NCBI GenBank assembly: GCA_964017235.1
Contig: OZ024934.1
Span: 85,402,706 to 85,466,705 of the forward strand
Length of the DNA stretch: 64,000 bases
Origin: Sabellastarte sp. h YS-2021
Taxonomy: Eukaryota > Annelida > Polychaeta > Sabellida > Sabellidae
Direction: 5' to 3'
A model generated the notes under the pieces. It worked only from the letters and a program-made list of their open reading frames with translations, had not been told where the DNA came from and ran no database searches. Numbering within the stretch: the first letter of the stretch is position 1; every line of letters begins with the position of its first letter. The position numbers were made by a program, and so were the translations under genes. Below are positions 9,514 to 20,883 of this stretch, in pieces.

Positions 9514-9817
9514 TATTACTCATGTACTGACAAAGCTATCAGTCCCAAATGCAATACCAAGCGAGCTATGGACATAACAATCTTGTATTCAAAACTGTAG
9601 TAAAATATCTTTAATTATTTTGGCTTAAATGCACGGAAACCAATGGGTACTGAAAATAGCTGTACTTAAGTATTACTCAGTAAGCAAAAGAGGTACAACA
9701 GCCAAAAGCAATCCCAAGCAAGCTACTGACCAAATAAGCCTGCATACCAAATTTGGTGACAATAGCTCTAATACTTTTCCTTTAAATCAGCGGAAACCAT
9801 GCGTGACGCCAGACATC
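9514..9817. repeat. ATTACTCA tail repeat, about 158 bp x 2 (second set)
   Basis: Units start at 9514 and 9672. They share with the 8584-8872 set the ATTACTCA opening, an (A/C)AAGC(A/G)AGCTA block, CCAAATTTGGT and GGAAACCA before the GC-rich end. The second unit is the closest match and leads straight into the second hairpin. Divergence from the first set is clear, so this is not a recent copy. Confidence 0.6.
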
Positions 9818-9880
9818 GGACGCCGGACGGCGGAAAAAGCAAAAATAATATATCCACCCCCAGGGGGGGGTGGACGTAAT
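9818..9880 (+). mobile_element. GC-rich motif plus terminal hairpin (second)
   Basis: The same GGACGCCGGACGGCGGAAAA lead as at 8873 is followed by a C-rich/G-rich stem: TCCACCCCC (9853-9861) pairs with GGGGGTGGA (9866-9874) around a 4-nt loop. The sequence then passes into GTAATAATTAAG, outside any repeat I can see. This is probably the right end of the whole composite element. Confidence 0.55.
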
Positions 9881-9885
9881 AATTA

Positions 9886-10950
9886 AGAAAGATCCAGGCC
9901 TGATACTCACATACAGGAATCTACTTGTGAGTTAGTAAATACATACAAGGTAAGAGACAAATCCCTTCAATAGTCAATGAGAAAAATGTGATAAAGTGTT
10001 GAAATTTTCACACTTTGGGTCGGGATACCTCCCTTCTAACAGCTCTAGGTAACAGACAAACAAACAGATCTGCATGCCTTGAACAATTTTTTCATCCTCG
10101 ATAGATAAGGTATCTTTTAAAACAAACTGCATGTCTCTGAACCTTGTACTTTTGGAGAATTTGTTCAGGCAGATACAGACTCATTTGTGTATGTGCATGT
10201 GGACATTACAGTGATGCCATAATGCCAGTTGACTGACAAGTCAGCTGACATACTAAAAATGTGTATTGAAAAAACTGCCAACAAATCAACAGTGGTCCTG
10301 ATTGACTTGAGTTGCTTTTATTGTTACTGGCTTTATTCCAATTCTGGGTGTGAAAACAGTTGATTAAGATGTAGTTAAAATCAGAAAAATTATATTCCCA
10401 CTGTAAAAAAGAACCTTTTAACAGGATTGCTTTGAGGCTAGGTTTGATGTAGTTGGTTTCATGCTGTTTAAATACATTGCAAAGTTGATACACCCATAGC
10501 TCAGTGGTGGATTCAGCAATTATTTTTTCTGCATGTACAGTGTTGTTATTTCTTGGTCACCTGGAAGAATTTGTTGTCATCTGCAAATTACTTTTGCAGG
10601 TTACATAATATGCCATTTGAATCTGCATTAACACAGAATCGGTGAAACTTTGGTTAAAGTAAAATGACAAAACTGTCTTCAGTTATTAAATTAGCAAGAT
10701 TGATTTTTTTCTCCAGCATAATTAATTTTTATTCACCTTTTTTGCACAAATTTGAGCCTTACCCTGGGGTTGAGGGTGGACAACCCCCATCAGGAGCTTA
10801 CAAAAATCAGCCATACACAGATGGCGGGCACATTGGTATTTAGTTAAATTCATAAATGAAGGGTATTATAGTTCACAGCTTAGACTATTACCTTCAAAGC
10901 TGGATTTTATTAATCTATGGAAAAGAGAGAGAGGGGAAAATGTTTATTTA
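9886..10950. other. No gene or repeat recognised
   Basis: Low-copy-looking, AT-rich sequence. A 95-codon minus-strand frame at 10206-10493 has no domain, signal or composition that supports coding. No tRNA-like or SINE structure was recognised. Confidence 0.35.
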
Positions 10951-10952
10951 CA

Positions 10953-10986
10953 CCCCTAACCCCTACCCCTTCCCCCCTATCCCCCA
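10953..10986 (-). other. G-quadruplex / i-motif forming tract
   Basis: On the plus strand: CCCCTAACCCCTACCCCTT followed by CCCCCCTATCCCCC. The minus strand therefore has five G-runs of 4-6 bases with loops of 2-3 bases, which easily satisfies the four-run G-quadruplex rule. It resembles degenerate telomere-type repeats only superficially (CCCTAA appears once). No neighbouring gene is available to suggest a regulatory role. Confidence 0.7.
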
Positions 10987-11306
10987 TCCTGTTGTGGTGC
11001 TGCCTGTGGGTTTTTCCCAAGTTACCGAGTCTCAATTGAGATTGATTTTAGCTGACCTAACATAAATAAGTGCCCATAAAGTTATACATGAAATATCCCA
11101 GAGTTGAATCCTGTAAACTTGTCATATTCTATCTAAACATACATCTCACCACCATGCACAGTACCAGAAACAGATGCCAAAATAATAAATGCTTTCATAT
11201 CAACCAAACTGAAGGTAAAATAATCAATGATCACTACAAACAAGGGTTTTGTTTGAACAAATGGGTAGCATGCATTTAAGCAAAAATAAACATCTATTTA
11301 ATTTAA

Positions 11307-11770
11307 TTATTCAATTACACCCTTTATTAGGGCTAAAAGTTAGGCAAATTCGGATAATGAGCCTCTAAATAATATCAAAAGCATATATGCGCTGTGTCAA
11401 AATTCACATAAGCATATGCCATGCTGTTAATATGCTTCAGAGCTAAATGAATGAGGTAAATAGATCATGTAATGGGAGTGTTAATGCTTATGATGTGACA
11501 ATCTAATTCAATGATATCAATGTTTTTCACTAATAAGCATTTATTTAATTTCTTTATTCAAATTAGGGCTAACAGTTTGGAATAATAGTGAGCCTCGAAA
11601 TTAACATCAAAGGCACATATGCACTGTGTCAAAATTCACATAGGCATATGCCATGCTGTAAATATGCTTCAAAGCTAATGAATGAGGTAAATAGATCATG
11701 CAATGGAAGTCTCAATGCTTATGAGGGGATAATCTAATTCAATGATATCGATGTTCTTCACTAGTAAGCA
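11307..11770. repeat. 232-bp tandem duplication (2 copies)
   Basis: Copy 1 is about 11307-11538 and copy 2 about 11539-11770. Shared blocks include TTAGGGCTAA, GTGTCAAAATTCACATA (232 bp apart), GCATATGCCATGCTGT, AATGAGGTAAATAGATCATG, AATCTAATTCAATGATATC and TTCACTA(A/G)TAAGCA at the two ends. Identity is high but not perfect, so the duplication is fairly old. Confidence 0.75.
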
Positions 11771-13645
11771 CAATTTTCAAAAATAGGTTAAACTTAGAGA
11801 TAAATTCTACATTGGCAAAATATAAAATAAAATTGAAATGACAAGTATAATAGAATACATTTCATGCAAACGTAAACACTTAACTGAATACAAACATTAA
11901 TTCACTAAAGTGCCATACCAGAATATATCACACTGCCACAATTAAAATGCTGTGGATGACAGAACCACCTGTGTGAATACAGAACATATTTTTTTATGCA
12001 ATGGAGAAGTAATTTCTTGTTCAAGTGTCCATTACACTTAAAAGGTTTTTAATGGTAACATGTTTTTACTCTTTACAAAAATGAAAACAACAAAATGAAG
12101 AAAAAATAACAAGTAAGACCACACAGTCAGAGGTTTATATTGTCCAAGAATTCCATGCTAAGTAAGGTGATGCTGAAGAACATGGTGAGCTTTTCTTGTC
12201 TCTTGCCACAATGAGCTGAAATGAAACAGATGGAATGCTAAATCCTGCTCACTTCAACTTATTTGAAGCCACAATACAAAATAAAATATTTTCTTTAGTT
12301 GTAAGGAAAAGCCTGGACTTTTAGAAACCACTAATGTCAACCAATTAATGGTAATTACAAGCAGATTTATATTTGTTTCTTCAAATAAACTTTTGATTAA
12401 TGGTTAACAGTTACCAATAACTTATAATTCTAAAGTTTTGATGTGGGAAAAACTAGGATGACCCATCCATTGTCCAATGGTGCATTGTATGGTCGAATTA
12501 TATTATCAAAGTACCTCAAGCAAATGGCAACCTTAACACTCAAGGTTCTGATGAGAAAGGTCTGTTACACTTACCAAATACAGTTGTGAAAAGATATTGC
12601 ACCAGTATAAGCCGCTTAGTATTTACTGAATGAAACATTTTACTGTGATTCAGCAAACACTTCTATATATTACTCATATTTTTTACAATGAGTGTGACTT
12701 TTAAATGTATAAGTCACAGCTCTTTATTAAGAGCAGTCTCCAGGTTAGGCTTATGGTCACGCAACCTGCATATCAGAGGTACTGGTAATCCCCTACCCAT
12801 ATAGAGCATTTCAGATCCACCCAAAACTCTGCCAGATTATGAAATATGCAAACTGCCATCTACAACACACAACTAAATGAAATAAGTGAAATTGGGTGCA
12901 TAACACCCTATGAAATTTATAGCAGTCCACCTTTCCCAAACATGTCAAATATTAAATCAGTGACATCATAATGGAGAGACCAGTCAAGTATTCAGAAACA
13001 GAAGCTATGAATACAGATTCCCTATTTCAAAATCCAGGGAAAATAGAGTCACCCTGGGGTGTGGGGTCATTTTATGTAGACCATTTATCTTTCTATCAAG
13101 TTATTATTTTCCCTAAAATACAACACAGCCAATCTGTGGATAGGAAAATGTAAGAGAAATAGTTGATGTAGAATATTGGGAAAGATATCCAATATTTATT
13201 TAATTTAATCAATCTAATCACTGAAGGTCCACTTTCACATTACACACTCAAAATATATCTGGTTTTATTCTATTGTAAATTTATACACATAAAAATGTTT
13301 ATCTAAATATATACCTTGAATGTGTTTGGTTAATTCTTCATCACAGATCCAATGCATAGTATCCGATCATTTTAGATACAGATCTGAAAATTAGAAAAAC
13401 ATTTTATAACACTTATAATTAATGAAACACTGGTTGGTAATACAAGGATCAACTGTGGGTCAGACAGTTATGCAAATGACTATGGGGCAGGGGACTATGA
13501 GGACCCCTAGAGTAACAACAAAAAGTTTACAACTGGACAGTGGTAGGCTTAGGCCTGGTAGCTTTTAAAGCCTAGAGAAAGCCAGACATAAATTCAATAT
13601 TTCACAATCCAAACTGAGCCAATCAGGGAACAAGCAATCTGTCGA
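11771..13645. other. Unassigned DNA between duplication and satellite
   Basis: No tandem repeat or transposon is recognised. On the minus strand, TTTCATTTCAG ending at 12216 would be an acceptable splice acceptor. It is followed by a short open stretch and AT-rich sequence resembling a 3' untranslated region, but no frame there matches a protein family I know. A 60-codon plus-strand frame at 12971-13153 is unsupported. The satellite starts without an obvious boundary element near 13646. Confidence 0.3.
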
Positions 13646-13913
13646 CAAAATGATTTCAGACTTAAATCTAGGAGGGAAACTCATGTCATAACCTGTATTT
13701 GATCCCGCAGAGCCTTTTTTCCTCCGTAACTAAGTCAAATATTGAGATGTAATGCTGGAATTTAGGCAAGACATTATTTGGATGGAAATAGTGTTTATGG
13801 GAATGATTTCAGACTTACATCCAGGTGGGAAACTCATGTTACCACCTGTGAGGGCTCCGACACCCAAGTACCCAGTGTGCCTTTTTTCCTCCATAACTAA
13901 GTCAAATATTGAG
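13646..13913. repeat. Degenerate left-edge monomers of the satellite
   Basis: A partial monomer begins near 13646 (ATGATTTCAGACTTA) with an unusual middle (GTCATAACCTGTATTTGAT). The next has private changes such as TTTAGGCAAGACATTATTTG and ATGGAAATAGTGTTTATGGG. From about 13914 the monomers match the homogenised types seen further right. Divergence at the edge of an array is expected when unequal exchange homogenises the interior more than the ends. Confidence 0.75.
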
Positions 13914-14869
13914 ATGTAATGCTGGAATTTGGGCAGGACATTAGGCGGGTGGCACTAGTAATTATGGGAATCATTTCAAACTTACATCCAAGTGGGAAAC
14001 TCATGTTACCACCTATGAGGGCTCTGACACCCAAGTACCCGGTGCGCCTTTTTTCCTCCAAAACTAAGTCAAATATTGAGATGTAATGCTGGAATTTGGG
14101 CAGGACATTATTTGGGTGGCAATAGTGATTATGAGAATGATTTCAGACTTAAACCTAGGTGGGAAGATCATGTCATGAGGAGACCCAAATCCGATACCCA
14201 AGTACCCAGTGCACCTTTTTTCCTCTGTAACTAAGTCAAATATTGAGATGTAATGCTGGAATTTGGACAGGATATTAGGTGAGTGGCACTAGTGATTATT
14301 GGAATCATTTCAAACTTAAATCCAGGTCAGAAACTCATGTGAGGACCTTTCAGGGCTCTGACACCCAAGTACCCTGTGCGCCTTTTTCCCTCCGTAACTA
14401 AGTCAAATGATGAGATGTAATGCTGGAATTTGGGCAGCACATTAGGTGGGTGGCACTAGTGATTATGGGAATGATTTCAGACTTACATCCAAATGGGAAA
14501 CTCATGTTACCACCTGTGAGGGCTCTGATACCCAAGTACCCGGTGCGCCTTTTTTCCTCTGTAACTAAGTCAAATATTGAGATGTAATGCTGGAATTTGG
14601 GCAGGACATTAGGTGGGTGGCACTAGTAATTATGGGAATCATTTCAAACTTACATCCATGTGGGAAACTCATGTTACCACCTGTGAGGGCTCCAACACCC
14701 AAGTACCCAGTGCGCCCTTTTTTCCTCCATAACTAAGTCAAATATTGAGATGTAATGCTGGAATTTGGGCAGGACATTATTTGGGTGGCAATAGTGATTA
14801 TGAGAATGATTTCAGACTTAAACCTAGGTGGGAAGATCATGTCATGAGGAGACCCAAATCCGATACCCA

Positions 14870-17800
14870 AGTACCCAGTGCGCCCTTTTTTCCTCTGTAA
14901 CTAAGTCAAATGATGAGATGTAATGCTGGAATTTGGGCAGCACATTAGGTGGGTGGCACTAGTGATTATGGGAATGATTTCAGACTTACATCCAAATGGG
15001 AAACTCATGTTACCACCTGTGAGGGCTCTGATACCCAAGTACCCGGTGCGCCTTTTTTCCTCTGTAACTAAGTCAAATATTGAGATGTAATGCTGGAATT
15101 TGGGCAGGACATTAGGTGGGTGGCACTAGTAATTATGGGAATCATTTCAAACTTACATCCATGTGGGAAACTCATGTTACCACCTGTGAGGGCTCCAACA
15201 CCCAAGTACCCAGTGCGCCCTTTTTTCCTCCATAACTAAGTCAAATATTGAGATGTAATGCTGGAATTTGGGCAGGACATTATTTGGGTGGCAATAGTGA
15301 TTATGAGAATGATTTCAGACTTAAACCTAGGTGGGAAGATCATGTCATGAGGAGACCCAAATCCGATACCCAAGTACCCAGTGGACCTTTTTTCCTCTGT
15401 AACTAAGTCAAATATTGAGATGTAATGCTGGAATTTGGACAGGATATTAGGTGAGTGGCACTAGTGATTATTGGAATCATTTCAAACTTAAATCCAGGTC
15501 AGAAACTCATGTGAGGACCTTTCAGGGCTCTGACACCCAAGTACCCTGTGCGCCTTTTTCCCTCCGTAACTAAGTCAAATGATGAGATGTAATGCTGGAA
15601 TTTGGGCAGCACATTAGGTGGGTGGCACTAGTGATTATGGGAATGATTTCAGACTTATATCCAAATGGGAAACTCATGTTACCACCTGTGAGGGCTCTGA
15701 TACCCAAGTACCCGGTGCGCCTTTTTTCCTTTGTAACTAAGTCAAATATTGAGATGTAATGCTGGAATTTGGGCAGGACATTAGGTGGGTGGCACTAGTA
15801 ATTATGGGAATCATTTCAAACTTACATCCATGTGGGAAACTCATGTTACCACCTGTGAGGGCTCCAACACCCAAGTACCCAGTGCGCCCTTTTTTCCTCC
15901 ATAACTAAGTCAAATATTGAGATGTAATGCTGGAATTTCGGCATGACATTAGGTGGGTGGCACTAGTGATTATGGGTATGATTTCAGACTTACATCCAGG
16001 TGGGAAGATCATGTCACGACCAGTCTCGGATCCGACACCCAAGTACCCAGTATGCCTTTTTTCCTCTGTAACTAAGTCAAATATTGAGATGTAATGCTGG
16101 AATTTGGGCAGAACATGAGGTGGGTGGCACTAGTAATTATGGGAATCATTTCAAACTTACATCCAGGTGGGAAACTCATGTTACCACCTGTGAGGGCTCC
16201 GACACCAAGTACCCAGTGCGCCTTTTTTCCTCCATAACTAAGTCAAATATTGAGATGTAATGCTGCAATTTTGGCAGGACATTAGGTGGGTGGCACTAGT
16301 GATTATGGGAATGATTTCAAACTTACATCCAGGTGGGAAACTCATGTTACACCTATGAGGGCTCTGACACCCAAGTACCTGGTGTGCCTTTTTTCCTCCG
16401 TAACTAAGTCAAATATTGAGATGTAATGCTGGAATTTGGGCAGGACATTAGGTGGCTGGCACTAGTAATTATGGGAATCATTTCAAACTTACATCCAGAT
16501 GGGAAACTCATGTTACCACTATGAGGGCTCTGACACCCAAGTACCCGGTGCGCCTTTTTTCCTCCGAAGCTAAGTCAAATATTGAGATGTAATGCTGGAA
16601 TTTGGGCAGGACATTAGGTGGGTGCCACTAGTGATTATGGGTATGATTTCAAACTTACATCCAGGTGGGAAACTCATGTTACCACCTGTGAGGGCTCCGA
16701 CACCCAAGTACCCGGTGCGCTTTTTTTCCTCCATAACTAAGTCAAATATTTTAGATGTAATGCTGGAATTTGGGCAGGACATTAGGTGGGTGGCACTAGT
16801 AATTATGGGAATCATTTCAAACTTACATCCAGGTGGGAAACTCATGTTACCACCTGTGAGGGCTCCAACACCCAAGTACCCGGTGCGCCTTTTTTCCTCC
16901 ATAACTAAGTCAAATTTTGAGATGTAATGCTGGAATTTGGGCAGGACATTAGGTGGGTGGCACTAGTAATTATGGGAATCATTTCAAACTTACATCCAGG
17001 TGGGAAACTCATGTTACCACCTATGAGGGCTCCGACACCCAAGTACCCAGTGCGCTTTTTTTCCTCCAAAACTAAGTCAAATATTGAGATGTAATGCTGG
17101 AATTTGGGCAGGACATTAGGCGGGTGGCACTAGTAATTATGGGAATCATTTCAAACTTACATCCAAGTGGGAAACTCATGTTACCACCTATGAGGGCTCT
17201 GACACCCAAGTACCCGGTGCGCCTTTTTTCCTCCAAAACTAAGTCAAATATTGAGATGTAATGCTGGAATTTGGGCAGGACATTATTTGGGTGGCAATAG
17301 TGATTATGAGAATGATTTCAGACTTAAACCTAGGTGGGAAGATCATGTCATGAGGAGACCCAAATCCGATACCCAAGTACCCAGTGCACCTTTTTTCCTC
17401 TGTAACTAAGTCAAATATTGAGATGTAATGCTGGAATTTGGACAGGATATTAGGTGAGTGGCACTAGTGATTATTGGAATCATTTCAAACTTAAATCCAG
17501 GTCAGAAACTCATGTGAGGACCTTTCAGGGCTCTGACACCCAAGTACCCTGTGCGCCTTTTTCCCTCCGTAACTAAGTCAAATGATGAGATGTAATGCTG
17601 GAATTTGGGCAGCACATTAGGTGGGTGGCACTAGTGATTATGGGAATGATTTCAGACTTACATCCAAATGGGAAACTCATGTTACCACCTGTGAGGGCTC
17701 TGATACCCAAGTACCCGGTGCGCCTTTTTTCTTCTGTAACTAAGTCAAATATTGAGATGTAATGCTGGAATTTGGGCAGGACATTAGGTGGGTGGCACTA

Positions 17801-17876
17801 GTAATTATGGGAATCATTTCAAACTTACATCCATGTGGGAAACTCATGTTACCACCTGTGAGGGCTCCAACACCCA
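14870..17876. repeat. Satellite HOR, 3,007 bp (18-mer), copy 1
   Basis: An ordered series of distinguishable monomers: the GATGAGATG type, the CCATGTGGG type, the TTATTTGGGTGGCAATAG type, the TGGACAGGATATTAGG type, the TTTCGGCATGACATT type, the GCAGAACATGAGG type, the GCTGCAATTTTGGC type, the GGTGGCTGGCAC type, the GGTGCCACTAG type, then the ATTTTAGATG (168-bp) type and others. Each recurs 3,007 bp later. Left-boundary evidence is that the monomer before about 14870 differs in type from the one before 17877. Confidence 0.8.
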
Positions 17877-20800
17877 AGTACCCAGTGCGCCCTTTTTTCC
17901 TCTGTAACTAAGTCAAATGATGAGATGTAATGCTGGAATTTGGGCAGCACATTAGGTGGGTGGCACTAGTGATTATGGGAATGATTTCAGACTTACATCC
18001 AAATGGGAAACTCATGTTACCACCTGTGAGGGCTCTGATACCCAAGTACCCGGTGCGCCTTTTTTCCTCTGTAACTAAGTCAAATATTGAGATGTAATGC
18101 TGGAATTTGGGCAGGACATTAGGTGGGTGGCACTAGTAATTATGGGAATCATTTCAAACTTACATCCATGTGGGAAACTCATGTTACCACCTGTGAGGGC
18201 TCCAACACCCAAGTACCCAGTGCGCCCTTTTTTCCTCCATAACTAAGTCAAATATTGAGATGTAATGCTGGAATTTGGGCAGGACATTATTTGGGTGGCA
18301 ATAGTGATTATGAGAATGATTTCAGACTTAAACCTAGGTGGGAAGATCATGTCATGAGGAGACCCAAATCCGATACCCAAGTACCCAGTGGACCTTTTTT
18401 CCTCTGTAACTAAGTCAAATATTGAGATGTAATGCTGGAATTTGGACAGGATATTAGGTGAGTGGCACTAGTGATTATTGGAATCATTTCAAACTTAAAT
18501 CCAGGTCAGAAACTCATGTGAGGACCTTTCAGGGCTCTGACACCCAAGTACCCTGTGCGCCTTTTTCCCTCCGTAACTAAGTCAAATGATGAGATGTAAT
18601 GCTGGAATTTGGGCAGCACATTAGGTGGGTGGCACTAGTGATTATGGGAATGATTTCAGACTTATATCCAAATGGGAAACTCATGTTACCACCTGTGAGG
18701 GCTCTGATACCCAAGTACCCGGTGCGCCTTTTTTCCTTTGTAACTAAGTCAAATATTGAGATGTAATGCTGGAATTTGGGCAGGACATTAGGTGGGTGGC
18801 ACTAGTAATTATGGGAATCATTTCAAACTTACATCCATGTGGGAAACTCATGTTACCACCTGTGAGGGCTCCAACACCCAAGTACCCAGTGCGCCCTTTT
18901 TTCCTCCATAACTAAGTCAAATATTGAGATGTAATGCTGGAATTTCGGCATGACATTAGGTGGGTGGCACTAGTGATTATGGGTATGATTTCAGACTTAC
19001 ATCCAGGTGGGAAGATCATGTCACGACCAGTCTCGGATCCGACACCCAAGTACCCAGTATGCCTTTTTTCCTCTGTAACTAAGTCAAATATTGAGATGTA
19101 ATGCTGGAATTTGGGCAGAACATGAGGTGGGTGGCACTAGTAATTATGGGAATCATTTCAAACTTACATCCAGGTGGGAAACTCATGTTACCACCTGTGA
19201 GGGCTCCGACACCAAGTACCCAGTGCGCCTTTTTTCCTCCATAACTAAGTCAAATATTGAGATGTAATGCTGCAATTTTGGCAGGACATTAGGTGGGTGG
19301 CACTAGTGATTATGGGAATGATTTCAAACTTACATCCAGGTGGGAAACTCATGTTACACCTATGAGGGCTCTGACACCCAAGTACCTGGTGTGCCTTTTT
19401 TCCTCCGTAACTAAGTCAAATATTGAGATGTAATGCTGGAATTTGGGCAGGACATTAGGTGGCTGGCACTAGTAATTATGGGAATCATTTCAAACTTACA
19501 TCCAGATGGGAAACTCATGTTACCACTATGAGGGCTCTGACACCCAAGTACCCGGTGCGCCTTTTTTCCTCCGAAGCTAAGTCAAATATTGAGATGTAAT
19601 GCTGGAATTTGGGCAGGACATTAGGTGGGTGCCACTAGTGATTATGGGTATGATTTCAAACTTACATCCAGGTGGGAAACTCATGTTACCACCTGTGAGG
19701 GCTCCGACACCCAAGTACCCGGTGCGCTTTTTTTCCTCCATAACTAAGTCAAATATTTTAGATGTAATGCTGGAATTTGGGCAGGACATTAGGTGGGTGG
19801 CACTAGTAATTATGGGAATCATTTCAAACTTACATCCAGGTGGGAAACTCATGTTACCACCTGTGAGGGCTCCAACACCCAAGTACCCGGTGCGCCTTTT
19901 TTCCTCCATAACTAAGTCAAATTTTGAGATGTAATGCTGGAATTTGGGCAGGACATTAGGTGGGTGGCACTAGTAATTATGGGAATCATTTCAAACTTAC
20001 ATCCAGGTGGGAAACTCATGTTACCACCTATGAGGGCTCCGACACCCAAGTACCCAGTGCGCTTTTTTTCCTCCAAAACTAAGTCAAATATTGAGATGTA
20101 ATGCTGGAATTTGGGCAGGACATTAGGCGGGTGGCACTAGTAATTATGGGAATCATTTCAAACTTACATCCAAGTGGGAAACTCATGTTACCACCTATGA
20201 GGGCTCTGACACCCAAGTACCCGGTGCGCCTTTTTTCCTCCAAAACTAAGTCAAATATTGAGATGTAATGCTGGAATTTGGGCAGGACATTATTTGGGTG
20301 GCAATAGTGATTATGAGAATGATTTCAGACTTAAACCTAGGTGGGAAGATCATGTCATGAGGAGACCCAAATCCGATACCCAAGTACCCAGTGCACCTTT
20401 TTTCCTCTGTAACTAAGTCAAATATTGAGATGTAATGCTGGAATTTGGACAGGATATTAGGTGAGTGGCACTAGTGATTATTGGAATCATTTCAAACTTA
20501 AATCCAGGTCAGAAACTCATGTGAGGACCTTTCAGGGCTCTGACACCCAAGTACCCTGTGCGCCTTTTTCCCTCCGTAACTAAGTCAAATGATGAGATGT
20601 AATGCTGGAATTTGGGCAGCACATTAGGTGGGTGGCACTAGTGATTATGGGAATGATTTCTGACTTACATCCAAATGGGAAACTCATGTTACCACCTGTG
20701 AGGGCTCTGATACCCAAGTACCCGGTGCGCCTTTTTTCCTCTGTAACTAAGTCAAATATTGAGATGTAATGCTGGAATTTGGGCAGGACATTAGGTGGGT

Positions 20801-20883
20801 GGCACTAGTAATTATGGGAATCATTTCAAACTTACATCCATGTGGGAAACTCATGTTACCACCTGTGAGGGCTCCAACACCCA
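17877..20883. repeat. Satellite HOR, 3,007 bp (18-mer), copy 2
   Basis: Matches copy 1 monomer for monomer, including private variants such as CTTATATCCA (15655 and 18662 regions) and the one-base-short GACACCAAGTACC. The few differences I noted include GATTTCTGACTTAC near 20659 (GATTTCAGACTTAC in the equivalent of copy 1) and TTTCTTCTG versus TTTCCTCTG near 17732/20739. Similarity this high implies a recent duplication or strong gene conversion. Confidence 0.8.

Noticed and set aside
10206-10493. Minus-strand 95-codon frame
   Set aside because: No domain, no homologous motif and no flanking gene structure seen.
10953-10986. Interstitial telomere repeat
   Set aside because: Only one CCCTAA is present and the runs are irregular; better described as a G-quadruplex-forming tract.
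12700-12830. tRNA or tRNA-derived SINE head
   Set aside because: I looked for A- and B-box-like sequence and found no convincing pair or cloverleaf.
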